The notes under the pieces: generated by a model
What the model saw: only the letters and a program-made list of their open reading frames with translations
Told to the model about the DNA's origin: nothing
Databases searched by the model: none
Made by a program: the position numbers and the translations under genes
Part shown: piece by piece, positions 8,321 through 17,326 of the stretch
How positions within the stretch are numbered: position 1 is the first letter of the stretch
Layout of the letters: each line of letters begins with the position of its first letter
Source: Streptomyces luteolifulvus
GTDB taxonomy: Bacteria > Actinomycetota > Actinomycetes > Streptomycetales > Streptomycetaceae
DNA length: 64,000 nt
Assembly (NCBI RefSeq): GCF_008806595.1
Contig: NZ_VZRB01000016.1
Coordinates: 1-64,000, forward strand
Direction of reading: 5' to 3'

Positions 8321-9281
8321 CGAACCCCTCCCCCGTGAGTGCCACGAACGCGTCCTCCAGCGAGGGCCGTTCCACGCCGAAGCCGCGGACCCGGACCCCG
8401 GCCGTCACCAGCGCGGCGTTCAGCTCGGCGAGGTCGCGGTCCGGGGGTTCGGCGGTCACCAGGTCGTCGGTGACGACGACGTCCGTGGCGCCCTGTTCCT
8501 TGAGCACCCGGGCCGCCTCCCCCGTGTCCGGTGTGGTCACGGCGAGCCGGCCGCGGGTGCCCGCCGCGAGGTCCGCCACCGGGCCCTGCGTGATCAGCCG
8601 GCCCTGGGCCATCACCGCGGCATGCGTGCACACCTGCTCGATCTCGTCGAGCAGGTGCGAGGAGAGGAAGACGGTCGTGCCGTCGGAGGCCAGCTCCCGC
8701 ACCAGGGCGCGGATTTCGCGCATGCCCTGCGGGTCGAGGCCGTTGGTCGGTTCGTCGAGCACGAGGAGTCTGCGCGGCTGGAGCAGCGCGGCCGCGAGGC
8801 CCAGGCGCTGCTTCATGCCCAGCGAGTACGCCTTGGCCTTCTTGCCCCCGGCCGCCGCGAGCCCCACCCGGTCCAGCGCGGTGGCGACGCGGGTGCGCCG
8901 GGTGCGCGGATCGGAGGTCGGGTCGGCGGCGTCGTACCGGATGAGGTTGTCGCGGCCGGAGAGGAAACCGTAGAGGGCCGGTCCCTCGATGAGGGCGCCG
9001 ACGTGCGGGAGCACGGCACGCGCGGCGCGGGGCATGGGACGGCCCAGGACGTGTGCCGTGCCCGAGGTCGGTCCGATCAGGCCCATCAGCATGCGGATGG
9101 TGGTGGTCTTGCCGGAGCCGTTCGGACCGAGGAAGCCGAAGACGCTGCCCGCCGGGACGGTCAGGTCGAGACCGTCGACGGCGAGCTGTCCGCCGCGGTA
9201 GCGCTTGGTGAGCGCACGGGTGGCGATGACGCTGTCACCCGCGCCCTGCGGATCCGGCTCCGTGGCGGACGGTTCGTCCAT
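8307..9281 (-). CDS. ABC transporter ATP-binding protein
   Basis: 324 aa. Canonical nucleotide-binding domain: Walker A GPNGSGKTTT (around residue 54), signature YSLGMKQRLGLA (around 150), Walker B RLLVLDEPTNGLDPQG (around 170) and the H-loop SSHLLDEIEQV. The 90-residue C-terminal extension (VTTPDTGEAARVLKEQGATD and so on) is typical of ABC-2 exporters of the DrrA/Nod type. It is the middle gene of a LolA-like/ATPase/permease unit; 51 bp separate it from the LolA-like gene and it overlaps the permease gene. Confidence 0.93.
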   Translation of the reverse strand: MDEPSATEPDPQGAGDSVIATRALTKRYRGGQLAVDGLDLTVPAGSVFGFLGPNGSGKTTTIRMLMGLIGPTSGTAHVLGRPMPRAARAVLPHVGALIEGPALYGFLSGRDNLIRYDAADPTSDPRTRRTRVATALDRVGLAAAGGKKAKAYSLGMKQRLGLAAALLQPRRLLVLDEPTNGLDPQGMREIRALVRELASDGTTVFLSSHLLDEIEQVCTHAAVMAQGRLITQGPVADLAAGTRGRLAVTTPDTGEAARVLKEQGATDVVVTDDLVTAEPPDRDLAELNAALVTAGVRVRGFGVERPSLEDAFVALTGEGFDVAG

Positions 9282-9332
9282 CGGCTCCCTCGATTCGTCG
9301 TACGCCGCTGGGTACCTGCGTGCGTACGGTAC

Positions 9333-10574
9333 TCACCGTGCGGCGTCGGCCGCCTTCACCAGCGCCTCCTTGGTGACCGCTCCGGCGTACACCGTGCCGT
9401 CCTCCGTGACCAGGGCGTTGACCAGGCGGGTCGAGAAGACCGTGCCCTTGCCGAAGGTGCCGGTCACCTTGTCGCCGAACGAGCCGAGGAAGCCGCCGAG
9501 GTCACCGCCGGCCTCCTCGCCCGAGGGGATGCCCTCGCCGCCGGAGTCGTAGGTGGCGATGGCGGTCCAGCCCTCGCCGATGACCTTCATGCCGTCGCCG
9601 TCGAGCTCCTTGCCGAGCTCCTGGTCGAACTCCCTGCCGAAGTCGTCGCCGGACTTCCTGAAGTCCTCGGGCGCCTTCGCGGGCGCGTCGTTCTCCTCCG
9701 TGACCTTCGCGCCCTTGGGCGGGGTGAAGTCGAAGGTGGAGGCGGCCGGCCTGGCGAAGCTGACCTGGGTGAACCCGGCGTCGATCACGGCGGCGCCGCC
9801 GCTCGCCGGGGTGAGCGTGAACTTCAGCGGCATCCCGGTCTTCGCGTCCACGGCCACGCTGATCGCGCCGATGGTGGAACCGGAGTCCTTCGGCTTGATG
9901 ACGAGCCGGTACGCGTCCCGTCCGGCGACCTGCGCGGTGCCGTCGACGGTGATGGAGGTGGTGTCGTCGGCCGCCTTCAGTGCCTCTTCGGTGAGGTCCT
10001 TGGGCGTGGCCGGGACCTCCTCCTCGTGCTCGTCCCGCGCGTCCGCGCCGTCGGCCGCGGTGGAGTGGTAGACCTCGTTGGCCTTGCTGTCGTAGCCCCA
10101 GACGTCCTTGCCGTTGTGGATGACGCTGTATTCGGCGGCGTCCTCCAGCAGGGAGAGCTTCTGCCGGTCGGGGCCGTCCGCCGCGACGCGCAGGGTGTGT
10201 GTGCCGGAGGCGAGCTCCATCAGCTTGGCGGACGGGTCGGCGGTGGACTCGTCGCCGCCGGACTGCGTGGCGCCGGACAGCAGGCCGCTCTCCAGGCCGC
10301 CCAGGTCGGGCAGTCCGAGATCGGTGCTGATCTTCACGGTGCCGGACAGCTGCTGTACGTCCGACGCGGCGATCTTCTCGACGAGTTGCTGTGCGCTGAT
10401 CTTCGGCAGGTCGGGATCGCCGGAGTCGGCGAGCGCGGGGACGAGCCCGATGGTCGCCGCAGCCAGCCCCACCACGGTGACCGGGACGACGTACCGCGCC
10501 GCCCTGCGCCGTCCGGCGCGGAGGTCCTCGGTCTCCCCGGTGCTCGTGCTGTCATCGGATTCGTACGGTGCCAT
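9333..10574 (-). CDS. membrane-anchored LolA-like protein
   Basis: 413 aa. A short cytoplasmic N-terminus is followed by one membrane anchor (YVVPVTVVGLAAATIGLVPA, about residues 28-47) and then an extracytoplasmic half-barrel domain of the LolA/sigma-E-regulator type: KISAQQLVEKIAASDVQQLS, then GTVKISTDLG, with VWGYDSKANEVYHST and FDFTPPKGAKV later on. Family members bind lipids or lipoproteins; in Gram-positives the role is not settled. It is the first gene of an apparent operon with the ABC exporter, so it may feed or sense that exporter (inference). Confidence 0.82.
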   Translation of the reverse strand: MAPYESDDSTSTGETEDLRAGRRRAARYVVPVTVVGLAAATIGLVPALADSGDPDLPKISAQQLVEKIAASDVQQLSGTVKISTDLGLPDLGGLESGLLSGATQSGGDESTADPSAKLMELASGTHTLRVAADGPDRQKLSLLEDAAEYSVIHNGKDVWGYDSKANEVYHSTAADGADARDEHEEEVPATPKDLTEEALKAADDTTSITVDGTAQVAGRDAYRLVIKPKDSGSTIGAISVAVDAKTGMPLKFTLTPASGGAAVIDAGFTQVSFARPAASTFDFTPPKGAKVTEENDAPAKAPEDFRKSGDDFGREFDQELGKELDGDGMKVIGEGWTAIATYDSGGEGIPSGEEAGGDLGGFLGSFGDKVTGTFGKGTVFSTRLVNALVTEDGTVYAGAVTKEALVKAADAAR

Positions 10575-10781
10575 GTGTGCCTTACCTCCGTCGTCGGCGG
10601 CGGCCGCCCGTCTCGTCTCTTCCTCGCACCAGGTCCTGTCGGCCTAGTCCCACCCTGAGCCGCCATTCTCACCCGAATCGGTGAGGAGTGGTGTTTTCCG
10701 TTGTCTCCATCTGACCAAATCGGCGCAGGGGATTCGTCAGCCCGCGGGATCAACTCCGTGTACATCTGCGGTATGACGTGA

Positions 10782-10834
10782 GAGGGCGGCGCCTCCCCCG
10801 ACCCGTAGGGGTCGTGCCGGGTGACGCCGCCCTC
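10782..10834 (-). terminator. two-tier stem-loop after the CHRD gene
   Basis: A 10-bp outer stem GAGGGCGGCG/CGCCGCCCTC (10782-10791 with 10825-10834) encloses an inner stem CGACCC/GGGTCG. It starts 13 bp past the stop codon of the CHRD gene and has no T-run, as is usual in high-GC genomes. Confidence 0.8.
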
Positions 10835-10847
10835 ACCAACTGACGGT

Positions 10848-11852
10848 TCAGCGCTGGATGAACACGTAGTCCGCCTGGTAGGGCACACCGACGATGGTGC
10901 CGGGCGTGCAGGAACCGGCCGGGGCGACGCCGCCGACGGTGTTCAGCCGCAGGATCTCCGCGGTGCCGGCGAGCAGGCCGTGGTGCTTACCGGACTGGGT
11001 GGCCTTCAGGTCCAGTTCGGGGATGTTCTTGTCCCCGTTCGGGGTCTTGGAGATCAGCGAGCCGGTGACCGCGCTGTGGTCGGGTGCGATCCACTGCGGG
11101 GTACCGGAGTTGGGCTTAACGAAGGAGTGCGCTATGTGGCCGCCGAGCCGGGCCCTGACGTCCCGCTGGGCGAAGGCGTATCCGCCACCCTCGGCGGGCT
11201 TGCACTGGTAGATCTGCTTGCCCTTGACCACGGACGCCTGGAAGTTGGCGAGGGCGTGCCGGAAGTCGAAGGCGGTGGTGACCTTGTGGAGCTGGCCGCG
11301 GACGGCGCCGCCCGGGAACTCGGCCGTGTGCAGGTTGGCGTAGAACGAGCCGGGGTCGGACTTCAGTGCGGCGAGCAGGGCCGGGTCCTCGACCTTGACG
11401 GTGCCGGTGACGCTGTGGTGCCTGGTGTTCTCCAGCAGCTTGGTGAAGTCGATCTTGACGCCGCCGTTGGCGCCCTTGGCGCCCTGGTGGATGTGGAGCA
11501 GGGTCGGCTTTCCGGTGCGCCGCCAGGTCACGGCGACGGACACCTTGTTGCCCTTGACCCTGATGAACTCGAGCGCGGCGCCGTCCTTGTCCCCGACGGC
11601 CGGGCCGCCCGCCACGGGCACCTCGTTGGTGCCCCGGAGACTGGCGGCGAGGATCGTCCCGCCGCTGCCGCCGGCGGCGGTTCCGCTCTGGGTGACGATG
11701 GCCTGGCCGCCGTGGCCCGCGTGATCGGCGCGGATGCCCTGGGCGGCGAAGGCGGGAACGACGGCGGCGGCGACCCCGCCGGCGGCGGCCACCGCGACGG
11801 CGGTGACGACAAGGCTCTTACGGCGCTTCCAGAACGTCGTGTTCATGCCCAT
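10848..11852 (-). CDS. secreted CHRD plus DUF3455 two-domain protein
   Basis: 334 aa. Signal peptide: KRRKSLVVTAVAVAAAGGVA up to about AFA-AQ (residue 37). Residues about 65-180 form a CHRD domain (AASLRGTNEVPVAGGPAVGD; HIHQGAKGANG; YANLHTAEFPGGAVRGQL, the classic CHRD ending). The C-terminal half (about 185-330) looks like DUF3455: IYQCKPAEGGGYAFAQRDV, then GPQW-like TPQWIAPDHSAVTG and VPYQADYVFIQR. CHRD domains were first seen in chordin and are common in secreted bacterial proteins; the role is unknown. Monocistronic, with a terminator at 10782-10834 and its own upstream region of about 135 bp. Confidence 0.82.
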   Translation of the reverse strand: MGMNTTFWKRRKSLVVTAVAVAAAGGVAAAVVPAFAAQGIRADHAGHGGQAIVTQSGTAAGGSGGTILAASLRGTNEVPVAGGPAVGDKDGAALEFIRVKGNKVSVAVTWRRTGKPTLLHIHQGAKGANGGVKIDFTKLLENTRHHSVTGTVKVEDPALLAALKSDPGSFYANLHTAEFPGGAVRGQLHKVTTAFDFRHALANFQASVVKGKQIYQCKPAEGGGYAFAQRDVRARLGGHIAHSFVKPNSGTPQWIAPDHSAVTGSLISKTPNGDKNIPELDLKATQSGKHHGLLAGTAEILRLNTVGGVAPAGSCTPGTIVGVPYQADYVFIQR

Positions 11853-11989
11853 GATTCTTTTTTCTCCCCGTATGTCAGCCGACGCCCCCTGCGTCGACTT
11901 CTGGGCATGAATACGGAAGGGATCTCAGATTGGACTCAGTCCACAAGTGTGACGTGCGTCACGCCGGGTTACCCGCCCGCACAGCCACG

Positions 11990-13000
11990 TCAGCCGGCTC
12001 GGTGCACCACCGCGTCGCACAGCTCCAGAAGCGCCGCCTTCGCATCGCACTCCCGCAGCGGAGCCAGGGCCGAGCGGGCCTCCTGGGCGTAGCGCACGGT
12101 GTCCCGGCGGGCCTGCTCCAGCGCCGGGTGGGACCGCAGCCCGGCCAGCGCCTCGGCATGGCGGGCGTCGTCGGTCAGATCGGAGTCGAGCAGCTCGCAC
12201 AGGGCGATGTCCTCGGCCAGGCCCAGCCGGGCCGCGCGCTCGCGCAGGCGCAGCACCGGCAGCGTGGCGATGCCCTCGCGCAGGTCCGTGCCGGGGGTCT
12301 TGCCGGACTCGTGGGAGTCGGAGGCGATGTCCAGGACGTCGTCCGCGAGCTGGAAGGCGACGCCGAGCCGCTCGCCGTACTGCGTCAGCACGTCCACGAC
12401 CGTCTCGTCGGCGCCCGACATCATCGCGCCGAAGCGGCACGACACCGCGACCAGCGAGCCGGTCTTGCCGCCGAGCACGTCGAGGTAGTGGTCGACCGGG
12501 TCACGCCCGTCCGTCGGCCCGGCCGTCTCCAGGATCTGCCCGGTCACCAGGCGTTCGAACGCCTCCGCCTGGACACGGACCGCCTCCGGCCCGAGGTCGG
12601 CCAGGATGTGCGAGGCACGGGCGAACAGGAAGTCACCCGTCAGGACCGCGACCGAGTTGCCCCAGCGGGTGTTGGCGCTGGCCACACCGCGCCGGACCGC
12701 CGCCTCGTCCATCACGTCGTCGTGGTACAGCGTCGCCAGATGCGTCAGCTCGACCACCACCGCCGACGGCACGACCCCCGGCGCGTACGGGTCCCCGAAC
12801 TGGGCGGCGAGCATCACGAGCAGGGGACGGAACCGCTTCCCGCCCGCCCGCACGAGGTGCTGTGCGGCCTCCGTGATGAAGGGGACCTCACTCTTGGTGG
12901 CTTCGAGCAAACCCTCCTCGACGGCCGTCAATCCAGCCTGGACATCGGCTTCCAGAGCCTGGTCCCGCACGCTCAGCCCGAACGGCCCGACGACGGTCAC
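11990..13000 (-). CDS. long-chain polyprenyl diphosphate synthase
   Basis: 336 aa, soluble, GTG start. Both aspartate-rich motifs that bind Mg-diphosphate are present: DDVMD (residue about 95, in LATLYHDDVMDEAAVRRG) and DDVLD (about 222, in AFQLADDVLDIASDSHES). GGKRFRPLLVMLAA and TGDFLFARAS are family-typical. The residues before the first DDxxD are small or hydrophobic, in line with a long-chain (C35-C45) product. In an organism with menaquinone and no ubiquinone it most likely makes the menaquinone side chain used by the respiratory chain encoded further on. It stands alone, divergent from the CocE hydrolase. Confidence 0.9.
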   Translation of the reverse strand: MTVVGPFGLSVRDQALEADVQAGLTAVEEGLLEATKSEVPFITEAAQHLVRAGGKRFRPLLVMLAAQFGDPYAPGVVPSAVVVELTHLATLYHDDVMDEAAVRRGVASANTRWGNSVAVLTGDFLFARASHILADLGPEAVRVQAEAFERLVTGQILETAGPTDGRDPVDHYLDVLGGKTGSLVAVSCRFGAMMSGADETVVDVLTQYGERLGVAFQLADDVLDIASDSHESGKTPGTDLREGIATLPVLRLRERAARLGLAEDIALCELLDSDLTDDARHAEALAGLRSHPALEQARRDTVRYAQEARSALAPLRECDAKAALLELCDAVVHRAG

Positions 13001-13243
13001 GAGGGGTCTCCTGTCTGCTGGTGTCTACCGGCGATTACACGGTTTGTCGATAGGTCGCTGCCATCACTCAAGTCAGCGTATCCGGTCACGTTTCGATCAC
13101 CACGAGCGCCCACCTCCCGTGGTGCGGACTTCGCCCGACCGGGAGTGCCCCCGTCAGGCCGGGCGGTTCCCCCTCACGACCGGTATGTTTTCGATCACCC
13201 GATATGGACGGACTTCTGTAGATTTGCATGGAAGTAGTGGAAC

Positions 13244-15241
13244 GTGGTGCACATCCGTACGTCCTTCCCTCATGAGACGGCCCATGAGGACCTGCGCATC
13301 CCGCTCCCGGACGGGACCCTGCTCCACGCGCGCGCGTGGCGCCCCCTGACGGACGAGCCCGTGCCGGCGCTTCTCGAGTACCTCCCGGGCCGGCTGTCCG
13401 ACGCGACCGCACCCCGCGACCGGCAGCGCCACCCCTGGTACGCCGGACACGGCTATGTCTCCGTCCGTGTCGACGCCCGCGGGCACGGCAACAGCGAGGG
13501 CGTGCCGGCCGACGGGCACTCGGTGACGGAGTACTCCGACGGGGCCGAGGTGGTGACATGGCTCGCCGCGCAGCCGTGGTGCGACGGCAAGGTGGGCATG
13601 TTCGGCGTGTCCCGTGGCGGCTTCGACTCCCTTCGGACCGCGGCCCTCGCGCCCGAGCCGCTCAAGGCGGTCGTCACGGTCTGCTCCACGGACGACCGCT
13701 ATGACAACGACGGGCACTACATGGGAGGTTCCGTCCTCGCGGCCGGCATGCACACCCGGGCCGTCGGACACCTCTCCTCCGTCTGCCTTCCGCCGGACCC
13801 GCTGTACGCCGGCAAGGCCTGGCGGGAGCAGTGGCTCGGGCGCCTGGAGTCCGTCGAGTCGTTCCTCCCCACCTGGCTGGAGCGCCAGATCCGGGACGAG
13901 CACTGGCGGCGCGCAGGCGTCCGCGAGGACTACGGCGCGATCCGGGCCGCCGTCCTCGCCGTGGGCGGCTGGCACGACCCGCACCGCGACACGGTGCTCC
14001 GGCTCGTCGAGCACCTCCCGCCCGACCGTGTCCGCGGCCTGATCGGCCCCTGGTCACACCAGTACCCCGACCGCGGACTGCCCCCGGGCCCGGCGATCGG
14101 CTTCCTCCAGGAGACCCTGCGCTGGTGGGACCACTGGCTGAAGGGGGCCGACTCCGGGGCCATGGCCGAGCCGCTGCTGCGGGCCTACGTCAGCGACTCG
14201 CATCCCCCGGCGACCCGGTACGAGACCCTGCCGGGCCGCTGGGTCGGCGAGCCGTCCTGGCCCTCCCCCCACGTGACGACCGTCAGGTACGCCCTCCGGG
14301 GCGCCCCGCTGCCCGTGCGTTCTCCGCAGCACACCGGTGTCGACGCCGGACGCTTCCTGCCCCTCGGCGAGGAGGCCGACCTGCCTCCGGACCAGCGGGA
14401 GGAGGACGCGCGCTCGGCCTGCTTCGACTTCGAGGTGGGCGAGGAGACCTGGATCCTGGGGCGGCCGGGGGTACGGCTGCGGCTGACCTGCGAGGTGCCG
14501 CGCGGACAAGTGATCGCCCGGATGTGCGACGTGGCCCCCGACGGCGCCTCGACGCTGGTCACCCGGGGCGTGCTCAACCTGTCGGCGCGACAGGGGCCGG
14601 AGCGGGCGGTGCCGTGGACGCCGGGTTCCACGGAGGAGGTCGCCTTCGAGCTGCAGGGCATCGGCCACGCCTTCCCGGCCGGCCATCGCATCCGGCTCGC
14701 GGTCTCCTCCGCGTACTGGCCGTGGATCTGGCCCCAGCCCGGCTCGGCGGCGGGCTTCACGCTGGACCCCGCGGGCAGCTTCCTCGAACTGCCGGTCCGC
14801 GGCCGCGAGTCGGGCGGAGCAGTCAGGTTCGAGGAGCCGGAGCAGGCGGAGCCGCTCGGTGTGAACTCTCCCGGGACGCTGGACGAACCGCGTCCGCAGC
14901 GGCTGGTGGTGCGTGACGTGGCCAAGGGCGAGTGGCGCCTTGAGGCCGATCCGTGCCGGGACGGCACGCGTATGTACCCCGACGGGCTGGAGACCACCGA
15001 GGAAGCGCTGGAGACATACACGATCAGTGAGTCGGACCCCCTGTCGGCCCGCACCCGCTGCGACTGGTCGATCCGGCTGCACCGCCCCGAGACGGCGTGG
15101 GACACGACGGTCCGCACGCGCTCGGAGATCACCTGCGACGCGGCGGAGTTCGTCACCTCCGAGGAGGCGGTCTGCACCGAGGGCGGCGAGGTGGTCTTCC
15201 ACCGGACCTGGGAGACGCGGATCCCACGGACGTCTGGTTGA
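13244..15241 (+). CDS. CocE/NonD-family hydrolase (X-Pro dipeptidyl-peptidase S15-like)
   Basis: 665 aa, predicted cytosolic. An alpha/beta-hydrolase domain: FGVSRGGFDSL (nucleophile Ser, about residue 120), AVGGWHDPHRDT (acid Asp) and LIGPWSHQYP (His), then a C-terminal jelly-roll of the X-Pro dipeptidyl-peptidase type (ACFDFEVGEETWILGRPGVR, then GIGHAFPAGHRIRLAVSSAY, with Trp-rich PWIWPQPGSA). The family hydrolyses esters or amide bonds; examples are cocaine esterase and antibiotic acylases. Start is GTG at 13244 or the adjacent GTG at 13247. The neighbours do not reveal the substrate. Confidence 0.87.
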   Translation: MVHIRTSFPHETAHEDLRIPLPDGTLLHARAWRPLTDEPVPALLEYLPGRLSDATAPRDRQRHPWYAGHGYVSVRVDARGHGNSEGVPADGHSVTEYSDGAEVVTWLAAQPWCDGKVGMFGVSRGGFDSLRTAALAPEPLKAVVTVCSTDDRYDNDGHYMGGSVLAAGMHTRAVGHLSSVCLPPDPLYAGKAWREQWLGRLESVESFLPTWLERQIRDEHWRRAGVREDYGAIRAAVLAVGGWHDPHRDTVLRLVEHLPPDRVRGLIGPWSHQYPDRGLPPGPAIGFLQETLRWWDHWLKGADSGAMAEPLLRAYVSDSHPPATRYETLPGRWVGEPSWPSPHVTTVRYALRGAPLPVRSPQHTGVDAGRFLPLGEEADLPPDQREEDARSACFDFEVGEETWILGRPGVRLRLTCEVPRGQVIARMCDVAPDGASTLVTRGVLNLSARQGPERAVPWTPGSTEEVAFELQGIGHAFPAGHRIRLAVSSAYWPWIWPQPGSAAGFTLDPAGSFLELPVRGRESGGAVRFEEPEQAEPLGVNSPGTLDEPRPQRLVVRDVAKGEWRLEADPCRDGTRMYPDGLETTEEALETYTISESDPLSARTRCDWSIRLHRPETAWDTTVRTRSEITCDAAEFVTSEEAVCTEGGEVVFHRTWETRIPRTSG

Positions 15242-15487
15242 CAATGAGTTGGGCCCATTGCCCGATTTGCCACTCTTGTTCATGCCGGTGACTTGCCTCA
15301 CGTCGCCGCGCGAGCCGACTTGAGCCTCTCCGCGGACGACTCACCTTGACCGCCTGCGAGTTGATGCTTGGCAGTCGCAAAGGATCAAGCGCCCCAAACA
15401 CCTCAGGCCAAGGTCAATAGGGGCGAGTTGTGCATCAGCCACTTGTTCCGGACATGTGCCCTCGCATACGTTCCGGGCCGTCGGGCG
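15242..15487. other. leader/promoter region upstream of the c-di-AMP riboswitch
   Basis: No gene is evident. CAATG and CATTG arms around a GGGCCC core (15242-15261) form a small dyad just past the CocE stop and may end that transcript. A promoter for the riboswitch RNA should lie near its left end (about 15440-15475), but no confident -10/-35 pair could be assigned. Confidence 0.45.
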
Positions 15488-15680
15488 GACGCCGAATCCT
15501 GCCGCCGCCCGGCCCGAGCACCGACCACCACACTTCACGTACGGCAGGAGCGGGGGACCCAGGTAAGTCGCCGCACCGGACGCCCCAGGGCGTACCGGGA
15601 CGGCTGGGGGTGAAGTCGCGGCCCTCTCGGGGCGCGGCCGGGCAGCTCCCGCCCGAACCCGACAGCTCACCTCGCAGGCA
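15488..15680 (+). promoter_or_regulatory. c-di-AMP (ydaO-yuaA type) riboswitch
   Basis: The conserved blocks of the ydaO motif appear in order: GCCGAATCCTGCCG (from 15491), GCGGGGGACCCA (15550-15561), GGGGTGAAGTCG (15607-15618) and CGAACCCGACAGCTCACC (15654-15671) followed by TCGCAGGC. TCCTGCCG (15497) pairs with CGGCAGGA (15542), as expected for a core helix. In actinomycetes this RNA class precedes genes for secreted cell-wall hydrolases, and here it ends 17 bp before a lytic transglycosylase start. High c-di-AMP normally turns expression off. Boundaries are approximate. Confidence 0.93.
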
Positions 15681-15697
15681 CCGGAGAGGAACCCGCC

Positions 15698-16180
15698 ATG
15701 TCCGCAGCCGGTCAGCCCCGCCGCACCCGCACAGCCCGCCTCGCCCGCAAGCTCGCCGTCGCCGGTACCTCGGTCGCCGTGCTGACGCTCCCGCTGATCG
15801 GCGCGACCACCGCGTCCGCGGCCACCCCGCCCGTGACCACCGCCACCTCGCTGGGCTACGCCAACGACCTCGACGGCTGGATCCGGGCATCCCTCCTGGT
15901 CATGGCGGGCCACGGGATTCCGGGGACGTACGACGGCATCCATCGCAACATCATCCGCGAGTCCTCGGGCAACCCCTACGCCATCAACCTCTGGGACTCC
16001 AACGCGGCCGCGGGCACCCCGTCCAAGGGGCTGCTCCAGGTCATCGCCCCGACCTTCCAGGCATACCACGTCGACGGCACGTCGTGGGACCCGTACGACC
16101 CGGTCGCGAACATCACCGCGGCCTGCAACTACGCGGCCGCGCGGTACGGGTCGATCGACAACGTCTTCGGCGCGTACTGA
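15698..16180 (+). CDS. secreted lytic transglycosylase (SLT domain)
   Basis: 160 aa. Twin-basic/hydrophobic signal peptide (RKLAVAGTSVAVLTLPLIGA, cleavage near ASA-AT, about residue 45). The remainder is a compact SLT-type domain: catalytic Glu in NIIRESSGNPYAINLWDSNA, GLLQVIAPTFQAYHVDGTSW, and NITAACNYAAARYGSIDNVF at the end. It cleaves peptidoglycan between MurNAc and GlcNAc. The upstream ydaO riboswitch puts it under c-di-AMP control, fitting a role in spore resuscitation or wall turnover. ATG at 15698 follows GGAGAGGA. Confidence 0.93.
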   Translation: MSAAGQPRRTRTARLARKLAVAGTSVAVLTLPLIGATTASAATPPVTTATSLGYANDLDGWIRASLLVMAGHGIPGTYDGIHRNIIRESSGNPYAINLWDSNAAAGTPSKGLLQVIAPTFQAYHVDGTSWDPYDPVANITAACNYAAARYGSIDNVFGAY

Positions 16181-16183
16181 GCG

Positions 16184-16990
16184 TCAGGGGAAGAGCCTTT
16201 CGAGGACGACGGCGATGCCGTCGTCCTCGTTCGACAGGGTGATCTCGTCGGCCACCGACTTGAGTTCGGGGTGGGCGTTGGCCATCGCCACGCCGTAGGC
16301 CGCCCAGTCGAACATCGGGATGTCGTTGGGCATGTCGCCGAAGGCGATGGTCCGCTCCGGGCCGAGGCCCAGGTGCTCGGCGGCCAGGGCGAGACCGGTG
16401 GCCTTGGTGATGCCGATGGGCTGGAGCTCGACGGTGCCGGGGCCGGACATGGTGACCGTCGCGAGCGAACCGACCACCGAGCGCGCCGTCGCCGCCAACT
16501 CGTCGTCGCTCAGGTCGGGATGGCGCAGCAGCACCTTGCTGATGGGCTCGCACCACAGGTCGTCGCGCCGGCCGACCCGCACGGCGGGGAGGGTGGGGTG
16601 CGGCATCAGATAGCCCGGCTCGATGAGCGTGAGCCCGTCGACGCCGTCCTGGTCGACCGCCGCGTACACCTGGCCCACCTCGGCCTCGATCTTGCCGAGC
16701 GCGGTCTCGGCCAGCTCCCGGTCCAGGGTGACGGACCACAGCAGACGGTCCGCGCCGGCGTCGTACACCTGCGCGCCCTGTCCGCACACCGCGAGCCCCG
16801 TGCTGCCGAGGTCGTCGAGAAGCGGCCGCACTCTGGGCGCCGGGCGCCCGGTCACCACGAGATGCCGCGCACCGGCCGCCACCACCTGCTGAAGCGCGTC
16901 GACCGACCGGTCGGAGAGGGTGTCGTCCCCACGGAGCAGCGTTCCGTCCAGGTCGGTGGCGATCAGTGAAAATGCGATGGGTGCGGCCAT
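16184..16990 (-). CDS. HAD-superfamily Cof-type phosphatase
   Basis: 268 aa, cytosolic. HAD motif I is LIATDLDGTLLRGDD (nucleophile Asp), motif II HLVVTGRPAPRV, motif III Lys in GITKATGLALA, and motif IV ERTIAFGDMPNDIPMFDWAA. The order and the large C2B cap identify the Cof/YidA-type sugar or cofactor phosphatase group; the substrate is unknown. The frame stays open for another 1.4 kb upstream, but that part is the antisense shadow of the genes at 17327 onward; ATG at 16990 is the natural start. Convergent with the SLT gene (3-bp gap). Confidence 0.9.
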   Translation of the reverse strand: MAAPIAFSLIATDLDGTLLRGDDTLSDRSVDALQQVVAAGARHLVVTGRPAPRVRPLLDDLGSTGLAVCGQGAQVYDAGADRLLWSVTLDRELAETALGKIEAEVGQVYAAVDQDGVDGLTLIEPGYLMPHPTLPAVRVGRRDDLWCEPISKVLLRHPDLSDDELAATARSVVGSLATVTMSGPGTVELQPIGITKATGLALAAEHLGLGPERTIAFGDMPNDIPMFDWAAYGVAMANAHPELKSVADEITLSNEDDGIAVVLERLFP

Positions 16991-17326
16991 GATCAGAGAA
17001 TACGGATGGAACACCCCGGTCGACTCGCCCCGATCAGGACGGCTCCCGCCTTCACATCCGTTGACCCCCGTTCCGTTTCCGGGAGTTGGCCCCTCTTTGC
17101 CGAGTTTGCCGAGCTCGGCACCACCGGTCTCCGTGGGCAATCTCACGACGGCGGGGACTTCGCCGGAACGGCAAACCGGAACGGCACAAGGGAGCGGAAA
17201 GAGACAGCAAAAAGAAATCGCGGCCTCTGCACCGTTTGGACACAGGATGGTCCGGTACCTACCCGAAGCCCCGTTCACGGCGGTACCGTCCAAAGGTGTC
17301 CAGGGGGGACTTGATCGGGGGGTCAT
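16991..17326. other. divergent promoter region before the polysaccharide locus
   Basis: 336 bp with no gene. It is less G/C-rich than its surroundings, with an A-rich patch around 17205-17220. A CGGTACC/GGTACCG inverted repeat (17253-17259 and 17282-17288) lies 39-74 bp before the first gene of the polysaccharide locus and could be an operator. Promoters for the HAD gene and for the + strand operon must lie here. Confidence 0.5.

Noticed and set aside
7956..10658. 900-aa open frame on + across the ABC and LolA-like genes
   Set aside because: It is the complementary shadow of three well-supported minus-strand genes, has Arg/Gly/Val-rich low-complexity protein and no family motif.
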